A stretch of DNA of 6,114 nt from CAYRSA01 sp964494845 (GCA_964494845.1 CAZBSC010000035.1:1-6114); one strand, 5' to 3'. Numbered from the stretch's first letter, positions 1 through 5,831 are shown. The notes: generated by a model from the letters alone, not told the origin. A program made the numbers and translations.

Positions 1-1680
1 TATTCGATCGATTTTACACAGGATCGAATGTATCGATATAACGCAACTGATCGTAACGAGGGTGACAAAACAATTGCTAACCGAAATTCTACGGTGACAT
101 ATAACGTTAATAGCAATACAGGCTTGAAGTTTATTGGAGCGGCAAGTATTCAAGTTAACGATGTTCACGGATCTGTTATTTCAGGAAGCTCGAGCATACT
201 TACGAATGGTGGTCCGTTGAACGGCGCAACTATTATATGCGCTGCAACAGATGATGGCGTACAGGTTATAAATTTAACAAATGGGACAACAATACCGTTT
301 GGTTCGGCAATTACTGATCAGTTCTCAGCTTGTTTTGTAACTAAGCGAGCCCGCATGTACGTGCTTAATGTTACCAAGCAACAGTTAGAAAGATATGGGA
401 ACCCGGCTACCTCAAATAACAACATAGATACTGCTATTATTGCCCCTGCGACTGGTATTACTACCGCATATAAAACTTGGGATGAATCTGCAACCGCCGC
501 CAACGCACCAAACTTATTTAAGACAGCTCAAACAATTAATGTTAAGCCCGACACCCTAGAGGTAGTTGAACGTGGCTCGTTGGCTGATGAAAAAGCCGAT
601 CAGATTTTTGTTGGCCACGGTGGAGGAGTGACCCAAATTGATGACTTGGATACTAACGCATCCCCAACGCTTGGCTGGTCAAAATTTTACTCAACAACTG
701 GTGAAACTGGCCTAATGACTGGTACACCAAGGGGTATGTTCGGCTTTGGTGATGCAGTCGGTGCAAGCCAAGCAACTGATGCTACAGTCAGAAACAATGT
801 CCTAGCAATCAAATCAGGCGTAACTATGGGTGTCAACGGTGTGCGTGGTATGGGCGCTAGATTTGATGGAACCGCTGGGTACATGTGTTCTGACACTACT
901 GGAGATGGTGCTTGTGACCAGGATACTGACTTCGACCCGACAGCAACAACCGTGTCTTACGGTATAGAAATGTGGTTTAGGCATAACGGAGCAGTTACTG
1001 GCACAGATACTTTGATTGATCGCTCAGGTAACGCTACAGTTGCCGGATACAACATCACCATGAACTCTTCTGGCCAGGTTGTTGCCGTGCAAAGAGACGG
1101 TACGATAACAGATACCCTTACAAGTACTATGAACTATGCTGATAGTCAGTGGCATCATTTGCACGTTGTTAGGGCTAGCGGTTCAGCATTATATTGTATG
1201 TATATAGACGGAAAATTAGCGGTCGCTTGTGATACCGCAACCACCACTGCTACACTTAACGGTGCGACTGCAACTGCTATTGGTGCAAAATGTACTGGTA
1301 CTGTCGCAACATGTAGCACTCAACAAGATTTCTGGGATGGTGACATCGATGATGTTTACATTCACGGCGGTGGAGCTACGACTGCCGATAACCTTACGCA
1401 AGCTCAGGTTAGAAAGACATATCTGGACGGTCGCAACGCTATGTCTAGACCATCGGCACAGTTTACTGACGCGACTACCGCAACGTCCACTACCATTGGA
1501 GACTCCACAGCAGCCTGGGTGCCTAATAGTTTTGCCGGTAGTATAGTAGAGATAACCAGTGGCACCGGTGCTGGCCAGACACGCCGGGTTGTATCAAACA
1601 CAGCCACGGTGATGACAGTTAGTCCAGCATTTTCTTCACCACCTGACACAACCTCCGATTTTGAGGTTATGCCCGAGCAA
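1..1680 (+). CDS. Giant modular surface protein with LamG-like lectin domain (5' part; cut by window edge and by scaffold gap)
   Basis: The frame is open from base 1 with no stop, so the true start lies upstream and the ATG at 28 is only the first internal Met. Residues below are counted from that ATG. Residues about 30-225 contain degenerate propeller-like blades (around DDGVQVINL at 75-83 and FVGHGGGV at 194-201). Residues about 272-448 form a LamG/concanavalin-A-like domain: EMWFR at 314-318, QWHHLHVVR at 374-382, YIDGK at 392-396 and GDIDDVYIH at 438-446, followed by the usual TQAQVRKTYLDGR tail. Residues about 476-549 carry a small module with GTGAGQTRRVV and PDTTSDFEV, seen in phage and large surface proteins. 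Closely spaced Cys pairs (287/296, 390/401, 422/429) suggest disulfides and export. No signal peptide is visible because the N terminus is missing. A secreted adhesin or glycan binder is inferred; the ligand is unknown. It is probably continuous with 1781-2866. Confidence 0.8.
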
Positions 1681-1780
1681 NNNNNNNNNNNNNNNNNNNN
1701 NNNNNNNNNNNNNNNNNNNNNNNNNNNNNNNNNNNNNNNNNNNNNNNNNNNNNNNNNNNNNNNNNNNNNNNNNNNNNNNN
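1681..1780. other. Scaffold gap (100 N placeholder)
   Basis: Exactly 100 N, the usual placeholder for a gap of unknown length. The upstream frame ends a codon at 1680 and the downstream frame begins one at 1781, so any true length divisible by three joins the two halves. The missing DNA should include at least the front of the assembly-type domain whose remainder begins at 1781. Translations running through the N from either side are artefacts. Confidence 0.97.
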
Positions 1781-2866
1781 ACGTCTTCGTCAACTCCTGG
1801 TTACGGAATGAAAGCTGTTGTTGCTGGTCGAGTTGTCGGCACTGCACTAGATGATTTTGTGGAGGATGAACGGGCAAATTGCCCAGACGGTCTGCCTGCA
1901 GGAACCAAGTGCGGTACTGTAACAGTCTTAATTAACCTGACAGATTACACCGGAGCAAGTGTAGAAATGGCCGTAAATGATGCCATTGATGGCGGGTTAT
2001 TATGGGGAGATAGTTACCTGGATCCTGTTGCAGGTTTGATTGATCTAGAAGCGAACTTATCAGATGAGGTAGCAGCTGCTAAACGTGCTCAATTAGAGAA
2101 GGCTGATAAAATATTACGATATTTAGCTGGTCGTCAAGCCAATGGCGAGGCTAGCTCAGAGGTATTGACCGACAAAGTTAGCGCCGGCGAAATTAACGGC
2201 GCAAATGTATATGCAGGTAACATATACGCCGCAACCATAACAGTCGGTAAGCTAAAAGCTAATCAGATTGAGGGCCTAGAAGTCTATACAGACAAGATAG
2301 GTAGCCTGGCTAAAAAGGATTCTAATTATCAAGTCCATGAACAAAATACTAATAACACAGGTCCACAAGAGCCAATTATAGATTTGAATAACTTTGTTGT
2401 GCAAAAGGCCAAAATAACCTTGGATTTAACCGTTCAGGGTAACTTGATTGCTGATGGAGGACTCTCTGTGAATGGGGATTCTACGTTCCGTGGCAATGCA
2501 ATGTTCTACAGTCTGGTAACTTTTATCGAAAAAACAGTATTTGATAATGATGTCAGTTTCGAGGGTCGTGCGACGTTCAACAATGATACCGCTGGCTTTG
2601 CTGCTATAAAGCAAGGAAAAGACGAAATTGAGATCAAGTTTAGTAAAGAATTCCAGGACAACCCAGTGGTAACGGTAAGCATCAAGAATGGCGTTTTCGA
2701 GCAGTACGCTTATAAAGATCTATCAACCAAAGGCTTTAAAATTATACTGAAAGATCCTGCCGCAAAGGATATTGAATTTGCCTGGACAGCCCTGTCCGTG
2801 AAGGATGCCAGGACTATACAAGTCGATGCGAATGGAAATACGCAGCAACAGCTAATCCAAAATTAG
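1781..2866 (+). CDS. Giant surface protein, C-terminal part: tail-fibre-like stalk and beta-sandwich tip
   Basis: The frame is open from the gap edge to TAG at 2864-2866 (361 residues, counted from 1781). Residues 1-60 start with TSSSTPGYGMKA and continue VVAGRVVGTAL and GTVTVLINL. This resembles the end of a domain common near the C terminus of phage tail-spike/appendage proteins and giant CPR surface proteins, where a GRV..V...GD.L segment comes first; that segment would lie in the gap. An insert with a Cys pair (34/44) sits inside it. Residues 84-118 look helical (VAGLIDLEANLSDEVAAAKR, then KADKILRYL). Residues 130-170 have a short-period pattern of A/G and I/V typical of a trimeric beta-helical stalk. 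Residues 212-268 continue it (VQGNLIADGGLSVNGDSTF). Residues 280-343 look like a compact beta-sandwich (FQDNPVVTVSI, KGFKIIL, EFAWTALSV), reminiscent of H-type lectin or fibre-tip folds. Function as an attachment-fibre tip is inferred. Confidence 0.8.
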   Translation, partial: TSSSTPGYGMKAVVAGRVVGTALDDFVEDERANCPDGLPAGTKCGTVTVLINLTDYTGASVEMAVNDAIDGGLLWGDSYLDPVAGLIDLEANLSDEVAAAKRAQLEKADKILRYLAGRQANGEASSEVLTDKVSAGEINGANVYAGNIYAATITVGKLKANQIEGLEVYTDKIGSLAKKDSNYQVHEQNTNNTGPQEPIIDLNNFVVQKAKITLDLTVQGNLIADGGLSVNGDSTFRGNAMFYSLVTFIEKTVFDNDVSFEGRATFNNDTAGFAAIKQGKDEIEIKFSKEFQDNPVVTVSIKNGVFEQYAYKDLSTKGFKIILKDPAAKDIEFAWTALSVKDARTIQVDANGNTQQQLIQN

Positions 2867-2867
2867 T

Positions 2868-2930
2868 TACTTGGGCTTGTTGTTGATCGTTTTCGTAATA
2901 GCGCTTGTGTTTGTTGAGACAGCAAGTTAA
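2868..2930 (+). other. Out-of-frame hydrophobic stretch after the surface-protein stop (possible C-terminal anchor or tiny membrane peptide)
   Basis: In the +1 frame relative to the preceding gene, bases 2868-2930 read Y-L-G-L-L-L-I-V-F-V-I-A-L-V-F-V-E-T-A-S-stop, an uninterrupted membrane-helix-like run ending at TAA 2928-2930. It could be a 19-residue peptide from TTG at 2871, but no Shine-Dalgarno sequence precedes it. It could instead be the true C terminus of the surface protein if one A of the AAAA run at 2859-2862 is extra or is skipped, bypassing the TAG at 2864-2866. The pattern is seen directly; translation is unproven and it may be chance. Confidence 0.3.
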
Positions 2931-2950
2931 ACTTTTATGTATAAAACAGC

Positions 2951-2956
2951 AAGGGA
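2951..2956 (+). promoter_or_regulatory. Ribosome binding site fixing a TTG start
   Basis: AAGGGA lies six bases before TTG at 2963. It decides the start: without it the next in-frame Met codons are at residues 31 and 34, which would remove most of the cytoplasmic tail before the membrane helix. Confidence 0.7.
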
Positions 2957-2962
2957 ATTAAT

Positions 2963-3448
2963 TTGAACGATTATCAGCAACAGGGTAATGCCAATCAGCA
3001 AAACGACCAACCAAACACGCGAAAAGGTTCAAGCGGCTTTTTCACTCGGATTATGAAAACGATGCACATTAATAAAAAGAGTATCAAGATACTTTTTATT
3101 GTCATTATGCTGGCAGCCGTTGGCTTTTTTGCGTACCAATATGTACATACTCGAAATGAACTAAACAAAGCAAAAAACCCAGACCAAGCAGCTAAACAAG
3201 AAACTCAAGATATATTAAACGATATAGGTGAATATCTAGAACTTCCGAATGGCGAACAGCCCACAATGGCAACTGTTAGTAACAAAGAAAAATTAAAGTC
3301 TCAGCCTTTCTTTGAGAACGCCGAAAATGGTGACAAGGTTTTGGTCTACACCAAGGCACAACAGGCTATTTTATACAGGCCGTCAACAAAAAAAGTTATT
3401 GAGTACGCACCTGTTAATCCTGCCGGTAGCCAGTCAACGAAGCCATAA
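2963..3448 (+). CDS. Single-pass membrane protein of unknown function, paralogue A
   Basis: 161 residues, TTG start, TAA stop. Residues 1-20 are a Q/N-rich cytoplasmic tail (YQQQGNANQQNDQ), 21-40 are basic, and about 41-60 form one membrane helix (IKILFIVIMLAAVGFFAYQY), so the C-terminal domain probably faces outward. Residues 72-152 form a core with PTMATV, KLKSQPFF, NGDKVLVYTKA and LYRPSTKKVIEYAP. The same core occurs in the next gene (paralogue B, start 3575); a hand ungapped alignment gives about 45 identities over 81 positions. I recognise this LYRPST core as a recurrent uncharacterised family of CPR genomes, but no biochemical function is known to me. No catalytic motif or Cys is visible. 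It lies 96 bases after the surface-protein stop. The tandem copies indicate duplication followed by divergence of the cytoplasmic tails. Confidence 0.85.
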   Translation: MNDYQQQGNANQQNDQPNTRKGSSGFFTRIMKTMHINKKSIKILFIVIMLAAVGFFAYQYVHTRNELNKAKNPDQAAKQETQDILNDIGEYLELPNGEQPTMATVSNKEKLKSQPFFENAENGDKVLVYTKAQQAILYRPSTKKVIEYAPVNPAGSQSTKP

Positions 3449-3478
3449 TATTTTATGTAATCAATTATTAATTAGTCT

Positions 3479-3507
3479 TTTCAAGAGTCCATTAAACCGT
3501 CTTGAAA
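3479..3507. repeat. 8-bp inverted repeat overlapping a -35 box
   Basis: TTTCAAGA (3479-3486) and TCTTGAAA (3500-3507) are exact reverse complements around a 13-base loop. The right arm contains the predicted -35 TTGAAA of the following promoter, so this could be a repressor operator. It is not followed by a T-run, so it is a poor candidate for a terminator of the upstream gene. The short AT-rich arms could be chance. Confidence 0.35.
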
Positions 3508-3530
3508 CCACTTTAACGAATTGGTACACT
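3502..3530 (+). promoter_or_regulatory. Predicted sigma70-type promoter for paralogue B
   Basis: TTGAAA (3502-3507, five of six consensus) and TACACT (3525-3530, four of six) are separated by exactly 17 bases. A TG one base before the -10 hexamer (3522-3523) makes it an extended -10. Transcription would begin near 3537, leaving a leader of about 38 bases that contains the ribosome binding site. This suggests paralogue B can be expressed independently of paralogue A. Confidence 0.55.
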
Positions 3531-3560
3531 TAGCATTGAATCAGACATAAGCATTTAAAA

Positions 3561-3566
3561 GAGGGG
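3561..3566 (+). promoter_or_regulatory. Ribosome binding site fixing a GTG start
   Basis: GAGGGG, eight bases before GTG at 3575, is a strong Shine-Dalgarno match. There is no in-frame ATG near the start of this gene, so the site decides the start codon. Confidence 0.7.
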
Positions 3567-3574
3567 TATCAATA

Positions 3575-4021
3575 GTGTTCGAAGAACAATCCACACAGGC
3601 AAAATCTGTGCATCCTAAAAAACGTAGTAAAAAAATAGGATTCGTAATAATCGTCATAGCAGTTATCGCTGCTCTAGGAATTGGTGGTTATTTTACTTAT
3701 AACTACGTCCAGGAAAAGAATGCAGAGATTGAGCGCTTATCAGACCCACAACAAGCTGCCAAAGATGAGGCAACTAAGATAAAAGAGTTGGTGGCTAATC
3801 TCGTCGAGGTGCCTGCAGACGAAAATCCAACTATCGCGACAGTCAATGATGCAAGCAAGCTAAAATCTCAAGCTTTCTTTGCAAAATCACAAAATGGAGA
3901 CAAAGTTCTGATATTCACAAAAGCCAAAAAAGCCTATCTGTATCGTCCCAGCACCAACAAAGTTATTGAGGTGGCGCCGATAAATATCGGCAAACAACAA
4001 ACCAAGCCTCAAAGCAAATAG
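3575..4021 (+). CDS. Single-pass membrane protein of unknown function, paralogue B
   Basis: 148 residues, GTG start, TAG stop. A short charged cytoplasmic tail with a basic patch (PKKRSKK, 14-20) precedes one membrane helix at about 21-43 (FVIIVIAVIAALGIGGYF), then a short possible coiled segment (QEKNAEIERL). The outer core at 57-137 matches paralogue A without gaps: PTIATV, KLKSQAFF, NGDKVLIFTKA, LYRPSTNKVIEVAPIN. The N-terminal tail is unrelated to the Q/N-rich tail of paralogue A, so selection seems to act on the outer core while the cytoplasmic part varies. The conserved Asn-Gly-Asp-Lys and Tyr-Arg-Pro-Ser-Thr patches are the likeliest functional surface; a binding role is a guess. The family is uncharacterised as far as I know. 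The gene has its own predicted promoter and ends 50 bases before the bPH2 gene. Confidence 0.85.
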   Translation: MFEEQSTQAKSVHPKKRSKKIGFVIIVIAVIAALGIGGYFTYNYVQEKNAEIERLSDPQQAAKDEATKIKELVANLVEVPADENPTIATVNDASKLKSQAFFAKSQNGDKVLIFTKAKKAYLYRPSTNKVIEVAPINIGKQQTKPQSK

Positions 4022-4050
4022 GGGCACTCTCTGGCTAGTTTTTATTAGTA

Positions 4051-4066
4051 ATCAATTTTAATTGAT
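4051..4066. repeat. 16-bp AT-rich palindrome adjoining the -10 of the bPH2 gene
   Basis: ATCAATT and AATTGAT are exact inverted arms around TT. The right arm runs into the extended -10 element, which is where a repressor dimer would be expected to bind. A related half (GTAATCAATT) also appears at 3457-3466, after paralogue A. AT-rich palindromes arise easily by chance, so the operator reading is tentative. Confidence 0.35.
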
Positions 4067-4071
4067 ACAAT
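4062..4071 (+). promoter_or_regulatory. Extended -10 promoter giving a probably leaderless bPH2 mRNA
   Basis: TTGATACAAT contains TG, one base, then TACAAT (4066-4071, five of six consensus). No good -35 is seen, as is common for extended -10 promoters. The expected transcription start, about seven bases past the hexamer, falls on the ATG at 4078. No Shine-Dalgarno sequence precedes either ATG (4072 or 4078), which fits leaderless translation. Confidence 0.5.
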
Positions 4072-4641
4072 ATGCTCATGCTAAAGAAAAAATCCAAATC
4101 GCAAAAATCCGAAAAGCTATTTGCTGATCAATTCGACGACGAGGAAGTGTTGTTTGTGTTTCGTAAGCACCCAGTTGTTATGCGTAAAGGACTTGTTATT
4201 GCTAGCTTTGCAATTTTGCTTGGAACAGTGCCAGCCCTGGTAAAACCGGAGATGTCGTATTTTTTTGGTGGCCTTGGTTTGGGGTTTATCTTGGCGTTTG
4301 TGGTGTTTTTCCCATATTGGATTGCCTGGTATTACAGTATCTTTATTGTGACCAACCAACGGCTAATTCAGATAACTCGAAAAGGGCTTTTTAATAAAAC
4401 AGTTGTAGACATGAGCCTTAATCAAATCCAGTCTATGAATTACCAGGTTAATGGGTTGCAGGCAACACTACTGAAATTTGGTACAATAGTAGTTCAAACG
4501 TATATGGGTGATTTAGTAATACATGAGGTGCATCATCCAGAACACGTACAGAAAACTATCGCAAATATACTTCGAGAACAGGGAATAACATCCATAAACA
4601 TTGATCAAGGTGAACAAATCGAAAGCGAATCTACTAGATGA
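4072..4641 (+). CDS. bPH2 (YdbS-like) bacterial PH-domain membrane protein
   Basis: 189 residues from ATG 4072, or 187 from ATG 4078, which fits the predicted leaderless start better. A basic cytoplasmic start is followed by an acidic FDDEEVLFVFRKHP segment (21-34), typical of the family. Two membrane helices follow at about 39-57 and 62-86. A bacterial PH domain of the bPH2/DUF304 type follows at about 88-168: YYSIFIVTNQRLIQITRKGLF, then VVDMSLNQIQSMNY, LLKFGTIVVQT and IHEVHHPEHVQKTI. The pattern of two helices, an xxTNQRLI strand and a DxSLxxIQ turn is diagnostic of the family. These proteins are membrane-associated and mostly of unknown function; some are linked to envelope stress or secretion. 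The stop TGA (4639-4641) overlaps the next ATG, so the two products are probably made together at the membrane. A real TGA stop supports the standard genetic code. Confidence 0.88.
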   Translation: MLMLKKKSKSQKSEKLFADQFDDEEVLFVFRKHPVVMRKGLVIASFAILLGTVPALVKPEMSYFFGGLGLGFILAFVVFFPYWIAWYYSIFIVTNQRLIQITRKGLFNKTVVDMSLNQIQSMNYQVNGLQATLLKFGTIVVQTYMGDLVIHEVHHPEHVQKTIANILREQGITSINIDQGEQIESESTR

Positions 4642-5705
4642 AAGAGATATATAAAAAAGTTAAATCAAAACAACATGATTATGTTGAGGCAAAACGCCAA
4701 GAAAACGAACCGCCAAAAACTGTCCCGCGCATTACCAATACCACTGTTCCTGAGCACAGGGAAGAGGTGCTGTCTTCTGCCAGAAAATTTATCTACCCGT
4801 TACAACACTCAAAACATAAGATAGTTTTAATTTCGATTGCGATTTTTGTTATTACCATAATTAGTTTTCTAACATTTTCAACGATTTCGTTGTATAAATT
4901 ACAATCAACTTCAACATTCATGTATAAGGTGACCCAAATAGTTCCTTTTCCAATTGCCCGAGTCGGCGATAGTTTTGTTGCCTACGAAAACTACCTATTC
5001 GAGCTTCGCCGGTACCAACATTATTATGAAACACAGCAAAAACTAGATTTCAACACCGAATCAGGCCAACAACAGTTAAAAGAGTTTAAAAAACGAGCCC
5101 TAGATAAAGTAGTAAATTACGCTTATATAAAAGACATTGCCGCAGAAAAAAACATAAAAGTGACCGACCAAGAAACAGAGGATCAGATAAAACTGCTCCA
5201 AGAACAAAACAGACTTGGTAATGGCGATAAAGTTTTCGAGGATGTATTACAAGATTATTTTGGTTGGTCCAGGGATGATTTCAAGCGCTATCTAGGCCAG
5301 GAGCTTTTAACTCAAAAAGTTGTTGGTAGCCTGGATTCGGGAACTCAGGCAAAGGCAAAGTCCGCATACGCTGAACTTAAAAAAGGCAAAAACTTCGGTG
5401 CTGTTGCAAAAAAATATTCAGATGACCAAGCTAGCAAAAGTAACGGGGGAGAAATAGGTTTTCTTGTCACTAGAACTAATCGTGATTTGACGCCGATAGC
5501 GACGGACGCACTGTTCCAATTAAAACCTGGTCAAGTATCCAAGATAATCAATACTGGTTACAGTCTAGAGATTTTCAAACTACTAGAAAAAAAAGGTGAC
5601 AAGGTTAAGGGTGCCCATATTTTGCTTAACTTTAAAGACGTCAGTGAATACACTAATGATCTAAAAGAAAAAAAGCCACCGCGATCATACATACCGGCTC
5701 CGTAA
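4638..5705 (+). CDS. Membrane-anchored SurA/PrsA-like parvulin peptidyl-prolyl isomerase
   Basis: 355 residues; its ATG overlaps the bPH2 stop (ATGA), with no ribosome binding site of its own, so translation is probably coupled. A basic cytoplasmic tail of about 60 residues precedes one membrane helix (61-82). Residues about 100-228 are a SurA_N-like helical chaperone region (RVGDSFVAYENY, ALDKVVNYAYI, GWSRDDFKRYL). Residues about 236-320 match the parvulin rotamase fold: AKSAYAELKKGKNFGAVAKK, SDDQASKSNGGEIGF, ALFQLKPGQVS and TGYSLEIFKLL. The first parvulin strand, usually (A/S)HIL before this region, is absent there (KVVGSLDSG instead), and AHILLNF appears only at 326-332 near the C terminus. 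The usual His of the GYHIIKL strand is also missing. The likely role is folding of exported proteins outside the membrane. It is not a lipoprotein, since no lipobox Cys is present. Catalytic activity is uncertain. Confidence 0.85.
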   Translation: MKEIYKKVKSKQHDYVEAKRQENEPPKTVPRITNTTVPEHREEVLSSARKFIYPLQHSKHKIVLISIAIFVITIISFLTFSTISLYKLQSTSTFMYKVTQIVPFPIARVGDSFVAYENYLFELRRYQHYYETQQKLDFNTESGQQQLKEFKKRALDKVVNYAYIKDIAAEKNIKVTDQETEDQIKLLQEQNRLGNGDKVFEDVLQDYFGWSRDDFKRYLGQELLTQKVVGSLDSGTQAKAKSAYAELKKGKNFGAVAKKYSDDQASKSNGGEIGFLVTRTNRDLTPIATDALFQLKPGQVSKIINTGYSLEIFKLLEKKGDKVKGAHILLNFKDVSEYTNDLKEKKPPRSYIPAP

Positions 5706-5720
5706 CTTATACTTTACGGA
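5699..5720. repeat. 7-bp hairpin over the isomerase stop codon
   Basis: TCCGTAA (5699-5705) and TTACGGA (5714-5720) can pair around an eight-base loop, placing the TAA in the stem. No T-run follows directly, so it is not a standard intrinsic terminator. It could protect the mRNA 3' end or be a weak termination signal together with the T6 run at 5755-5760. Confidence 0.3.
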
Positions 5721-5746
5721 TACGCATTTAAGTAGTACCATTATGT

Positions 5747-5775
5747 CTAACAGGTTTTTTACGAGTCATTATATT
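5747..5775 (+). promoter_or_regulatory. Predicted promoter for the RRM protein
   Basis: CTAACA (5747-5752, four of six to TTGACA) and TATATT (5770-5775, five of six to TATAAT) are 17 bases apart. Start of transcription near 5782 would give a leader of about 50 bases that contains the GGTCGACC palindrome (5791-5798) and the ribosome binding site. The match is moderate, but it is the best one in the 126-base intergenic space. Confidence 0.4.
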
Positions 5776-5813
5776 AGTGCGAGTAGAAGCGGTCGACCTG
5801 AGAATAAGATAAG

Positions 5814-5819
5814 AAAAGG
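5814..5819 (+). promoter_or_regulatory. Ribosome binding site of the RRM gene (long spacing)
   Basis: AAAAGG ends 12 bases before ATG at 5832, at the long end of normal spacing. The intervening bases are almost all A/T, which favours an unstructured, accessible start. Confidence 0.4.
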
Positions 5820-5831
5820 TATTAAAATATA

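Noticed and set aside
1229..1546. 105-codon open frame inside the LamG region
   Set aside because: The main frame has clear LamG motifs throughout; this is a shadow rich in Leu, Arg and Pro with no domain.
1404..1877. Minus-strand open frame across the N gap
   Set aside because: It depends on reading through placeholder N and lies opposite a supported coding frame.
2914..2945. TTGAGA (2914-2919) and TATAAA (2940-2945) as a promoter for paralogue A
   Set aside because: The spacing is 20 bases, and transcription would start on top of the ribosome binding site at 2951; other -10 choices score poorly.
3312..3533. Open frame overlapping the end of paralogue A
   Set aside because: It is in another frame of a well-supported gene, has no recognisable domain and no ribosome binding site.
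4021..4046. Possible terminator after paralogue B (GGGGCACTCTCTGGCTAG then TTTTT)
   Set aside because: The T-run is present, but no convincing stem can be formed in the G/C-containing part.
5791..5798. GGTCGACC palindrome in the RRM leader as an operator
   Set aside because: Eight bases with no spacer and no second copy in the window; too short to claim.
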